A stretch of DNA of 53,052 nt, taken from NCBI GenBank assembly GCA_009691415.1, contig SICP01000008.1, positions 1-53,052 of the forward strand, read 5' to 3'. The position numbers and the translations under genes were made by a program. The notes beneath the pieces are model-generated. The model ran no database searches and had not been told where the DNA came from. It worked only from the letters and a program-made list of their open reading frames with translations. Below, piece after piece: positions 26,587 through 34,508 of the stretch; positions within the stretch are counted from its first letter, which is position 1; every line of letters begins with the position of its first letter. Source of the DNA: Candidatus Margulisiibacteriota bacterium. Its GTDB lineage: Bacteria > Margulisbacteria > Marinamargulisbacteria > SXXA01 > SICP01.

Positions 26587-27853
26587 CTTCATGATCTACA
26601 TTTTTAGAGATGTGAATGAGGTATCCCATTAAAAAGAGATGATAGGAAGTCATGCCGAAACTCATCGCGGCAATGGTAATTAATTCATTATGAAACCAAA
26701 AAGCACTTCCTGCCATGAGACTACTGACGAGGGCTAATTGGATCAATTCAAAACATAATAATGTTTTTTGTTTATTTAGTATTTGCGATAACACCGTCAT
26801 TGGGGAATTCAAAAAACTCAGTAAAAGTGTGGGAATCATCAATTGTGTCATATGACCTGAGTTGATCCAATTGGCCCCAAATACAATTTTAAATAATAAA
26901 GGTGCGAGAAAAAGCAAGACGATGTGCGGAATGATCGCAATCTTAAGTAAGTTTAAATACGTTTTTTTCACAAAGGGGTAAAAATCTTGCTTTAAATGGA
27001 ATCGATCGGTCATTTCTTTGTAAAATACTTGGTTCATTGAGAGCTGAAGAATACTAAACGGACCGCTAATAACACGCACTGACAGCAAGTAAAATCCGGT
27101 CACGCTCGGCGAGAAGAGACTCATTAAAAAGAAAACAGGCATTTCGCTTGTAAAGGTTTTAATGACACTCAGTGTGGCTTCAAATCGCAAAAAATCCCGA
27201 TATTTAATTGCCGAAAATTTAATGGCTTTAAAATCAAAGAAAATCCGCCGTTTCCGATCATTTCTGATGAGGTGTCCCCATGCATATATTGCACGCATGC
27301 TATCTCCGACTATGCGGCCCAGAATAAGACCGGACCCGCCTGCCTTTAGTAATCCAGCTACAACTTGGTACAGTGACGATGAGACAGATTGTGTGACCCT
27401 GGTCCAAGAAAGTGTTCCGTACCGTTTTTTTCTTACTGCCCAGGCAAAAACAGGTTCATACAAACCATTTAGTAGCACGGTTAAGGGTATAAAATAAAGC
27501 CATTTAGAAAGTTCTTCTGTATGAAAAAGAGATGTAATAGCCTGATTAAAAAAGAAAATAATCGCCACAAGTAGGAGACTTAATCCTAACGTAAAAAGTA
27601 TGGACAACGCGAAAACGTTCACTGCCTCACGGTCTTTTTTGGGAAGAACAATCGGCACTTGATAACGGCCATTGGCCAATACACATAGAACACTAGAGAT
27701 ACTTGTAAAAATACCAAATAGACCAAAATCTTTTGGAGAATAGATTCGGGTTAATATGGGAGAAATCACAAACATGATGGCCTGTGAGGCGACAACCCCA
27801 ATACTCATTGTCATTACCTGTTTAACGAATTGGGATTGTAACGGTGCTTTCAA
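26570..27853 (-). CDS. wzx: Polysaccharide flippase, Wzx-like (MATE/MVF superfamily)
   Basis: The 427-residue membrane protein has about 12 hydrophobic segments and the N-terminal pattern of Wzx/RfbX flippases (ILTRIYSPKDFGLFGIFTSI). The second half contains PSVTGFYLLSVRVISGPFS and a C-terminal polysaccharide-synthesis domain. It should move the undecaprenyl-linked repeat unit to the periplasmic face for Wzy. It begins 5 bases after the SDR gene, inside the same operon. Confidence 0.88.
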   Translation of the reverse strand: MKAPLQSQFVKQVMTMSIGVVASQAIMFVISPILTRIYSPKDFGLFGIFTSISSVLCVLANGRYQVPIVLPKKDREAVNVFALSILFTLGLSLLLVAIIFFFNQAITSLFHTEELSKWLYFIPLTVLLNGLYEPVFAWAVRKKRYGTLSWTRVTQSVSSSLYQVVAGLLKAGGSGLILGRIVGDSMRAIYAWGHLIRNDRKRRIFFDFKAIKFSAIKYRDFLRFEATLSVIKTFTSEMPVFFLMSLFSPSVTGFYLLSVRVISGPFSILQLSMNQVFYKEMTDRFHLKQDFYPFVKKTYLNLLKIAIIPHIVLLFLAPLLFKIVFGANWINSGHMTQLMIPTLLLSFLNSPMTVLSQILNKQKTLLCFELIQLALVSSLMAGSAFWFHNELITIAAMSFGMTSYHLFLMGYLIHISKNVDHEDVYKH

Positions 27854-27858
27854 TTTTT

Positions 27859-28626
27859 TTAGCAGATATAACCCCCATCAACAACCATACTGGTCCCGGT
27901 AATCCATTTGGCCAAATCCGAAAGTAAAAACACACTTGCGTTTGCCACATCTTCGGGCGTTCCAAAGCCCAAGAGATGTTTCGCTCTGTAGTCGTTAATA
28001 CTTTCTTCGGGTAAGTTGGCTGTGAGTCGTGTATGCATGGGGGTTTCAATTGCACCTGCCATCACAGCGTTGACACGAATGCGAGGGGCTAACTCTGTCG
28101 CAAGAGATCTGACCACACCTTCTAATCCAGCCCGCGCGGCAGAATAGACCGACATCCCTTTTTGGCCAGTCACGGCTGCGACGGAAGACATAAACACCAT
28201 ACTGGTTTGTTCGTCTGCTACAGACACACCTTTTTGGCAAAATCCCTTGGCAAGAAAGAGAGCGCTTTTGAGGGTAATATTGAGCATTTCATCTAGAGAT
28301 TTGTTTGACAAGATTTGAATAGGTCTAATAGATTCGATGCCCGCACAGTGAAAAATACCAGAAAGCGGGCCACATTCTAATGCTACTTTTTTTAGTAAAG
28401 CGGGAAGCGTTTCATAGTCTATTGCAAGATCGACAGCGTAATGGCGATGTTGCTCTGGATTTTTAAAGTGGGTGATGGCGGTTTTCAGTTTTTCTTCTTG
28501 GCGCGAAATAGCAACCACTCTAGCGTTACATTCACTTAATAATTTTGCGGTCGCAAATCCAATACCAGAAGAGGCCCCTGTTACAAGGATCCATTTATTT
28601 TTGAAATCAATTTGAAATCTGCTCAT
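27859..28626 (-). CDS. Short-chain dehydrogenase/reductase in the acyl cassette
   Basis: The 255-residue classical SDR has the cofactor motif TGASSGIGFATAK (about residues 17-29), the Asp/Ala loop FHCAGIESI (in place of NNAG), catalytic Ser in FMSSVAAVTGQKG and Tyr in SVYSAARAGLEG, and a C-terminal ITGTSMVVDGGYIC. The lysine normally four residues after the Tyr is Arg (YSAAR instead of YSASK). Related FabG-like enzymes reduce beta-ketoacyl-ACP. Here the neighbours (KAS III, ACP) suggest reduction of a ketoacyl group. ATGA overlap with the upstream Rieske gene shows coupling. Confidence 0.82.
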   Translation of the reverse strand: MSRFQIDFKNKWILVTGASSGIGFATAKLLSECNARVVAISRQEEKLKTAITHFKNPEQHRHYAVDLAIDYETLPALLKKVALECGPLSGIFHCAGIESIRPIQILSNKSLDEMLNITLKSALFLAKGFCQKGVSVADEQTSMVFMSSVAAVTGQKGMSVYSAARAGLEGVVRSLATELAPRIRVNAVMAGAIETPMHTRLTANLPEESINDYRAKHLLGFGTPEDVANASVFLLSDLAKWITGTSMVVDGGYIC

Positions 28627-29720
28627 GATTTAGTCACGCTCATACTTTTCTGGTAGGATCGTTGGAAGGTCAATACCCTATCTTCAATGTCTGATAATAA
28701 TCCTGGGCACGTGGCTTGGGTCGCACCCTTTTGAACTTGCTCACAAATCGTTTTGTCTTCAGAAAAGACGCTTCGATTAAAATCTATAATCGACTTATTC
28801 ATCATCGATAAAATGGTTTTGTCTGTTTCAGATTGGGCAGTTGTCTTGCAATCGAATACCCAGCTTTCAAAACGTGTACGATCTGGCGCGATGGGAAGAA
28901 ACCGTTGGACACTAAACGATCCACCATGTGTAGTAGCGACGGTCATGTTTGGATAAAGAAAGACGTGAAGATAGCCCCCTACTTCATACTGCATTTCTCT
29001 ATAATTTTTCTTAACACGCTGCCACTGGGATACCGTTTTTTCGTTTAAAGTAGCTAACCATGAAGAATGTGGATCCGTAATTTCAAACTTTTCCCCGATA
29101 GCACCTAATTTATAAAATGTTTTAGCGTGAATGGGAGCAACATGGTAACTCTCCAATGTATTTTCTACTGCAATTTTCCAGTTACAGCCGATGTCTAATG
29201 GGTTGTAATCAATTTCTGTATCTAGTCCTTGCGACATTTTTTCTAGCAGGTTGAAATACGCTCCCAAAAAGGTTGAGGGCTTCTCGGAAGTGTCTGCATT
29301 AGGATGTCTTACAAAGATACATTTCCCCACTATGCCTACTTCCCATTCTTTTAGTTTTAATGAGGTTAATGTCTCTGGATCTAAATCTCCAAAGTGCGGC
29401 TTTTGTGGAATACCTTGTGGCATGCCATGTTTGTTAAAACTCCACGCATGATAGGGACAAATCATGGGTCTATTTCCGCGGCATTCGGTGTGAATGCGGC
29501 TAAATCTATGCGTACACACATTTTCAAAGGCTTTGATTTCACCATCAAAATTTTGGATAATCAAAGAAAGATGCGCTAGTTCTACGGTCATAAAATCATG
29601 ATGATTAGGTAATTGCGTCACTACCCCTGCAAATATCCATGAAGCCAAAAATACATGTGTTAGCTCATGCTGTGCGATATCTGGATTCCAGTATGCTTCG
29701 GGTTTAATCTGAGGTCTCAT
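28623..29720 (-). CDS. Rieske non-heme iron oxygenase, alpha-subunit type
   Basis: The 365-residue protein has a Rieske [2Fe-2S] domain with CTHRFSRI (about residues 68-75) and CPYHAWSF (about 88-95). A catalytic domain follows, with the mononuclear iron site in ENTLESYHVAPIH, whose two His are joined by a later Asp near SEDKTICEQ. Such enzymes hydroxylate, desaturate or demethylate small molecules and take electrons from a separate reductase, which is not in the window. It sits between a KAS III-like gene and an SDR in a polysaccharide operon, so the substrate may be a sugar or an acyl group on ACP or sugar. This is inference from neighbours only. Confidence 0.85.
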   Translation of the reverse strand: MRPQIKPEAYWNPDIAQHELTHVFLASWIFAGVVTQLPNHHDFMTVELAHLSLIIQNFDGEIKAFENVCTHRFSRIHTECRGNRPMICPYHAWSFNKHGMPQGIPQKPHFGDLDPETLTSLKLKEWEVGIVGKCIFVRHPNADTSEKPSTFLGAYFNLLEKMSQGLDTEIDYNPLDIGCNWKIAVENTLESYHVAPIHAKTFYKLGAIGEKFEITDPHSSWLATLNEKTVSQWQRVKKNYREMQYEVGGYLHVFLYPNMTVATTHGGSFSVQRFLPIAPDRTRFESWVFDCKTTAQSETDKTILSMMNKSIIDFNRSVFSEDKTICEQVQKGATQATCPGLLSDIEDRVLTFQRSYQKSMSVTKS

Positions 29721-29732
29721 GTTTTCTCCTTT

Positions 29733-30611
29733 TTATAGTTCGATCAGATCTATAACCATATCAGTTGGTATCTCCACCTTGCCTACGGCCCATGAATACC
29801 CCACGCCAAACCCCGCGATGAAAAGTGACATTGCTTTGGCACGATTTTCTTCAAGTGTGGTTACAATCGTTAAAGGAATAAAGGCGGATGACGTATTTCC
29901 AAATTTATTAAGGGAATACAGAACCTGTTCTTTTGGTAAGCGTAATTTTTTAGCTAAATGCTCCAGCATAAATTTATTGGCTTGATGAAAGACGTAAAAA
30001 TCAATGGGCTCTGGATAGAGTTCAGTTATTTCTTGAATGGCTGAGGACACTTGATTGGTTGTAAAGTTAAATATTTCTCCGCCATTCATATAGAGGTCAT
30101 TAGCAGTTTCTGACGTGGCTGGGGTACGAAATCCCCCTGCAGGAATGATTGAATTATTAACACCGGATCCATCCGTTCCCAATAGAAAATGACTTTTGGA
30201 ACCTGTTTCTGAATACTCTATAAGAGTGGCACTTCCGGCATCTCCAAATAAAGCTGCGGTCGATTTATCGAGAGGAGAAACAAACTTACTACATGTATCC
30301 CCGACCAATAACAATACCCGTTTAAATTGTTTTTGAGCCACCATCATGGACAATAGCCAGAGGCCGTAGACATATCCTGAGCACCCTAGATTAATATCAA
30401 ATGCAGCACAATTTCCAATGCCGAATCGATGTTGGATGGCACAGACGTCACCTGACACAACACGTCTTTCAGAAATGCCTGTAACCGTTTCAAATTTCTG
30501 AAGGTTTTCTTCACCAATGAGTGAACTGAAGTGTTGATTTGAAATTTTTTCTTTAGGGACCGCACATACAATCCCTCTGATACAACTCGCCTCAGTTGAT
30601 ACCAGTGGCAT
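29733..30611 (-). CDS. KAS III-like protein with an internal deletion
   Basis: This 292-residue relative of 3-oxoacyl-ACP synthase III is a paralogue of the 345-residue protein encoded two genes upstream. Catalytic Cys77 (DINLGCSGYVYG), the His in FHQANKFMLEHL and the Asn in NKFGNTSS are all kept. Aligned with the paralogue, about 42 residues are missing between Cys57 and Ala58, the part that holds a central strand and the CTQSPDYFLPTSA segment. The frame is intact on both sides. It may have lost activity, act as a partner of the full-length copy, or have an altered pocket. It starts 3 bases after the ACP stop. Confidence 0.75.
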   Translation of the reverse strand: MPLVSTEASCIRGIVCAVPKEKISNQHFSSLIGEENLQKFETVTGISERRVVSGDVCAIQHRFGIGNCAAFDINLGCSGYVYGLWLLSMMVAQKQFKRVLLLVGDTCSKFVSPLDKSTAALFGDAGSATLIEYSETGSKSHFLLGTDGSGVNNSIIPAGGFRTPATSETANDLYMNGGEIFNFTTNQVSSAIQEITELYPEPIDFYVFHQANKFMLEHLAKKLRLPKEQVLYSLNKFGNTSSAFIPLTIVTTLEENRAKAMSLFIAGFGVGYSWAVGKVEIPTDMVIDLIEL

Positions 30612-30613
30612 CT

Positions 30614-30844
30614 TTACTTAGAGGCCGTCTGACCAACTAAATCCAGGAGTGACTGAATATTTTGGCAGGCTGTGAGTTTATCTACATTTAAAGTTATGCC
30701 AAAATGTTCATCGACAATCGCGATGGTTGATATAAGAGCAAGCGAATCAAAATTATTTTCATTTAATTCGAATTGAGGTACTAATTGATCTGCATCTACC
30801 TGCAATATTTCCGCCATATCATTTAAGAATGCTACTGTACCCAA
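30614..30844 (-). CDS. Acyl carrier protein (cluster-specific)
   Basis: The 76-residue acidic protein has the four-helix ACP pattern, with Ser34 in NFDSLALIS as the site for the 4'-phosphopantetheine arm. It differs from the usual fatty-acid AcpP (DSLDTVEL) and resembles ACPs of specialised pathways. Its start overlaps the end of the full-length KAS III gene by 13 bases and its stop is 3 bases from the next KAS III-like gene. It probably carries the acyl chain built by these enzymes and offers it to the LpxD-like transferase. Confidence 0.88.
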   Translation of the reverse strand: MGTVAFLNDMAEILQVDADQLVPQFELNENNFDSLALISTIAIVDEHFGITLNVDKLTACQNIQSLLDLVGQTASK

Positions 30845-31869
30845 TTCACTAACTCCTTTCCGATTCGAACTGTTGTTCCAGCCCAGGAATACCCTACGCC
30901 AAAACCTACTAGAATTACAGTATCAGAATATTTTATTGATTTGTCAATTAATGCTTTTTCTAGTGCCATTGGGATGGTGGATGAAACCGTATTTCCATAA
31001 TTTTCCATGTTAATACAAAATTTATTTTCAGGGATTTCACATTTTTTTCGAAGATGTTCTAACATATATTGATTGGCTTGGTGAAACACAAAATAATCGG
31101 CGGTTTCTTTGGTAAGATTGTTTTTTTTAAGAACTTCTTCTAATGCTTTTGGAACGGTTTTTATCGTGAAATTAAATACTTCGGCTCCGCACATATAAAT
31201 ATTTTCAAGGGTTCTCATATGCCCGTCCTGAACAATTTCATTTTTGGTTTCTGCACTTTTTGGGAGTCTATGCCCACCGGCAGGAACGATTAAATTGTTT
31301 TTGCCGGACCCATCCGTGCCGAACACAAAGGAACCGATTTCTGATTGTTCAGATTTGGCCACAACAGTTGCCGAAGCCCCATCTCCGAATATGGTTCTGA
31401 GCCCACGATCATTAGGGTGAATGTATTTGGAATAGGTTTCTGCCGTAATCAACAGAACCCGTGTGGCACTCCCCGTAGAGATCAACCCTTTTGCCAATGA
31501 GAGGCCATAGATATATCCGGAACATCCTAAATTAAAATCTAAGGCGCCACAGTGTGCAGGCAAATTAAGGGTCTCATGAATAAGACATGCTGAGGTTGGC
31601 AAAAAATAATCCGGGCTCTGTGTACAAAATAGCAGGAAGTCAAAATCTTCAGGTTTGTACTTATCCTCAGAAAATAATTTTTGAGCCGCCTTTACACCAA
31701 GGTCTGAAGCACATTCATCCTTACCAGCAATAGCGCGACTTTCTATCCCTGTTTTTTGTCCAATTTTTTCAGCTGTCCAGTCTACAAATTCCTTGGCTAA
31801 CTGCGCATTCGTCAGACGATTTTCTGGAAGATAGGTTGTGATTGCTTCGATTGTAATGCCGTCTACCAT
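30832..31869 (-). CDS. 3-oxoacyl-ACP synthase III-like condensing enzyme
   Basis: The 345-residue protein has the whole KAS III fold: the N-terminal TTYLPENRLTNAQLA, FCTQSPDYFLPTSACLIHET, catalytic Cys116 in DFNLGCSGYIYG, His in FHQANQYMLEHLRKK, and Asn in MENYGNTVSSTIP. KAS III enzymes join an acyl-CoA to malonyl-ACP or transfer acyl groups. Homologues paired with a dedicated ACP in O-antigen and capsule loci are known to build side-chain acyl groups. It lies 3 bases after the glycosyltransferase gene and overlaps the ACP gene, so all are one transcription unit. Confidence 0.88.
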   Translation of the reverse strand: MVDGITIEAITTYLPENRLTNAQLAKEFVDWTAEKIGQKTGIESRAIAGKDECASDLGVKAAQKLFSEDKYKPEDFDFLLFCTQSPDYFLPTSACLIHETLNLPAHCGALDFNLGCSGYIYGLSLAKGLISTGSATRVLLITAETYSKYIHPNDRGLRTIFGDGASATVVAKSEQSEIGSFVFGTDGSGKNNLIVPAGGHRLPKSAETKNEIVQDGHMRTLENIYMCGAEVFNFTIKTVPKALEEVLKKNNLTKETADYFVFHQANQYMLEHLRKKCEIPENKFCINMENYGNTVSSTIPMALEKALIDKSIKYSDTVILVGFGVGYSWAGTTVRIGKELVNWVQ

Positions 31870-31872
31870 GAT

Positions 31873-32901
31873 CTATCTGTTACGTTTCGTTATACGTTTG
31901 TAAAATGTGGGAGAGATCAGTACTGTAGCGACACCCCAGAGCGAGCCAATACCGTAACAAAGATGGTGCATTAAAAAAAGGAAAGGAAGCACTGGTAAAT
32001 AGAGCCAATTTTTTTCACGACGGCATAATTCTATTGTTGCCTTAATTGCTAGACTCGCATAAAGAAGCAATACGCCAAAATAACCTACCCACAATAAAGG
32101 AAGCAACAAACAAAAGAGTGGTCCAAATAATAAAAATGAAGCAAATCCAAGAGGGACTAAGTGTCTAACTGATACAGGATTTTCAACCCAAATAAAAGGC
32201 ATGATGGCCCATCTTCCATTCTTAATCGTTTTTGTAATAAACTCCATAAGCTCAGTACGTGCATAATAGGTACATATCAGGTCAGGATAAACCATAATTT
32301 TTCCACCAAAACGTTTCAGTCTTCGGTTGAGTTCAATATCCTGAGAATGGATTAAATTTTCATTGAAATATCCAATTCTTTCGAAAATGTCTCTGGGATA
32401 ACATCCTGTTGATGCTGTATCAGCCTCTGTTGGCTCCGTAATACCTGTTCTCATTACAGAATTGCCGACTCCGAATGGATGCGTAATGATCATACAAATT
32501 GCTTCAGCAATAGGGCCTGGCGTGCGAGGCAGGATACTCCCAATACCACCCACGTGTTCTACCTTATCCCGCTCGATATATTTTACACATCTTGAAACGT
32601 ACTCCTTATTATAGGTTGAGTGTGCTCCAATAATAATAATGTATTCACCCAGAGCATTTTTTATACCTAGGTTAAACGCTACAGGGGTAATTTTGCGAGG
32701 ATTTAAAATGAGTCGAATAAAGGAATGTTTTTTTTGGTATTCTGTAACAACTTCCCTAGTTTTATCTGTACTCCCTCCGTCTACAAGAAGAATTTCATAT
32801 TCTTCGTGGGGAATATCTTGAGAAATGAGTGTGTCTAAGCATTTTGCGATAAAGTTTTCTTCATTTCGACACGCTACAATACAGGTAACCTTAATAGACA
32901 T
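31873..32901 (-). CDS. Glycosyltransferase family 2 with C-terminal membrane helices
   Basis: This 342-residue protein opens with a GT-A domain: TCIVACRNEENFIAKCL, LLVDGGSTDKT (about 38-48), GAHSTYNKEY in place of the DxD, and a STGCYPRDIF segment with the ED-like HSQDIELNRRL. Three hydrophobic stretches follow (about residues 240-325). The shape is close to the succinoglycan-type ExoA glucosyltransferase. It would add a sugar to the growing lipid-linked unit on the cytoplasmic side. Donor and acceptor are unknown. Confidence 0.85.
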   Translation of the reverse strand: MSIKVTCIVACRNEENFIAKCLDTLISQDIPHEEYEILLVDGGSTDKTREVVTEYQKKHSFIRLILNPRKITPVAFNLGIKNALGEYIIIIGAHSTYNKEYVSRCVKYIERDKVEHVGGIGSILPRTPGPIAEAICMIITHPFGVGNSVMRTGITEPTEADTASTGCYPRDIFERIGYFNENLIHSQDIELNRRLKRFGGKIMVYPDLICTYYARTELMEFITKTIKNGRWAIMPFIWVENPVSVRHLVPLGFASFLLFGPLFCLLLPLLWVGYFGVLLLYASLAIKATIELCRREKNWLYLPVLPFLFLMHHLCYGIGSLWGVATVLISPTFYKRITKRNR

Positions 32902-32911
32902 TTTTTTCTCC

Positions 32912-33799
32912 TTAACTTGATGCGGCTCTTTTAATTACTTTTGCAGGATTTCCAAATACAGTTGTCCCTGCTTTTACTGTACGAAGTACAATGCTGCCAA
33001 TTCCTATAGTTGCGTGATCCCCAATGCTCACCTTTTGCATAATGGCCGCATTGGGCCCAATCCAGCAGTGCTTACCAACATTAACACTTCCGCTAATTTC
33101 AGCTTGCGCAGTAATGATCGTAGCCTCTCCAATACTACAATTATGGGCGATATGCACTTGATCATCGCATTTCACATAATCACTGATGATCGTACTGCCT
33201 AGAGTGGCCCTGGCTATCGTATTATTTGCGCCGATTTCGACATAATTCCCAATCACTACATTACCTAAGTGTGGGACCCGAATAGGCGTCTTATCTTCTT
33301 CAAAATCAAATCCGAATCCGTCTTCTCCAAGAATGGCACCTGACTTTATATAACAATCTGAACCGATAACAGTATTATCTGCAATAACAACATTATGATT
33401 TATTATACTTCGTGGACCAATGGATACGTTATCACCAAGGACACAGTGGTTTCCAATGAACACTGTTGAATCGATTTGACATCCTTGTCCGATTATTGCG
33501 TTTGCACTGATTCCAGCGTTACTTTTTTTTTCAAAAAATTGAGTGAGTACTTTTGCAAAAGCTAGCCTGGGATTGTTTACTTTTATGAGGGAACAGCTCA
33601 TATTTTCTTTGCCCCATGTAGACTCTAGAGGACAAATGATGACACAGTGACAGTAAGGATCTAATTGAAACTTCGCGGATTTTGCAAAGACTAGAGAGTG
33701 GGTCGTTGCTTTATTTAAGGCCGCCACACTTTCAACAGGGTAATCACTCCCAACCAGTTCTGTGCTTAAAAACCTAGCAATATCTGTTGCCATTAGCAT
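32912..33799 (-). CDS. LpxD-like left-handed beta-helix N-acyltransferase
   Basis: The protein (about 295 residues from ATG 33799) has an N-terminal UDP-binding-like domain (about 1-85). A long hexapeptide-repeat beta-helix follows, with GEDGFGFDFEED and the catalytic-type His in HIAHNCSIG, both as in LpxD. LpxD transfers an acyl chain from ACP to the free amine of a UDP-sugar. Because this copy lies between a PIG-L deacetylase and KAS III/ACP genes and not in a lipid A operon, I infer that it acylates an O-antigen amino sugar. The longer frame overlaps the deacetylase gene and lacks homology. A housekeeping LpxD role cannot be excluded. Confidence 0.78.
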   Translation of the reverse strand: MLMATDIARFLSTELVGSDYPVESVAALNKATTHSLVFAKSAKFQLDPYCHCVIICPLESTWGKENMSCSLIKVNNPRLAFAKVLTQFFEKKSNAGISANAIIGQGCQIDSTVFIGNHCVLGDNVSIGPRSIINHNVVIADNTVIGSDCYIKSGAILGEDGFGFDFEEDKTPIRVPHLGNVVIGNYVEIGANNTIARATLGSTIISDYVKCDDQVHIAHNCSIGEATIITAQAEISGSVNVGKHCWIGPNAAIMQKVSIGDHATIGIGSIVLRTVKAGTTVFGNPAKVIKRAASS

Positions 33800-33824
33800 C
33801 GATACAGGGGTTCTATAGAGGTTT

Positions 33825-34466
33825 TTACATGAGCCATCGAATAACCTCAAAACTCTCCGCGTATTCGGCACCAATTTGTACCCCGCGTGTTTTGGCTAAT
33901 GCAAATATAAATTCGGAACTCATATAATCACGGATGCCTTGAGATTTATATTCTGAAAGGGCTGATGCTTTCTGCTCAACATGGTGACGTTTGAGTGGAA
34001 CAAAGCAGGTTGTATTAAATGATAAATTATTCCAAATCAATTCATACCCCATAATAGAAATTGTTTTGAATGCGCGAATTCCCTCTTGAGATACTGTAAT
34101 ATGATCTTGGTGTATATCTTTTTGGGAAGGAAGCAAGACAATGTCATAGGCATACTTTCTTCTTAAAACCATGAGGTCTTCTAAAATATCTTGTCTCACA
34201 TAATTAAGTTTTCGAACTTCGTAATTATAAATAAATAAATGTTCTGGCAATATCCCTAATGCCGCAGTGGCACTTTTCACTTCTGTTTTTAAAATATCTT
34301 TTGGAAATCCCACTGGGACGGATTGTTCTGCTGTAGAAAATGCAGCGTAGTGAATTTCAGCACCGGCTTCTATCCATTTAGCAATGGTTCCTCCACAGCC
34401 TAATTCGCCATCATCGGTGTGAGGGGCGAGAACTAAAATTCGTGACGACTTTCCTACTTTAATCAT
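33825..34466 (-). CDS. PIG-L/LmbE-family N-acetyl-sugar deacetylase
   Basis: This 213-residue zinc enzyme has the N-terminal motif LVLAPHTDDGELGCGGT (about residues 11-27), which gives His-x-Asp-Asp, and a second metal motif, HQDH. Family members remove acetyl groups from GlcNAc-type sugars (GlcNAc-PI, mycothiol and bacillithiol precursors, teicoplanin). Here it would expose an amine on a nucleotide- or lipid-linked amino sugar, which the next gene product, an LpxD-like transferase, could then acylate. A 42-base gap separates it from the upstream GT4 gene. Confidence 0.85.
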   Translation of the reverse strand: MIKVGKSSRILVLAPHTDDGELGCGGTIAKWIEAGAEIHYAAFSTAEQSVPVGFPKDILKTEVKSATAALGILPEHLFIYNYEVRKLNYVRQDILEDLMVLRRKYAYDIVLLPSQKDIHQDHITVSQEGIRAFKTISIMGYELIWNNLSFNTTCFVPLKRHHVEQKASALSEYKSQGIRDYMSSEFIFALAKTRGVQIGAEYAESFEVIRWLM

Positions 34467-34508
34467 TTAGTGAACCTTTTCAATTTTTATTTGTATACCC
34501 CTGCCGAC

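Noticed and set aside
32912-33799. Housekeeping LpxD of lipid A synthesis
   Set aside because: No fabZ, lpxA or bamA nearby, and the neighbours are a deacetylase, a GT2 and KAS III/ACP genes. It cannot be fully excluded without the rest of the genome.
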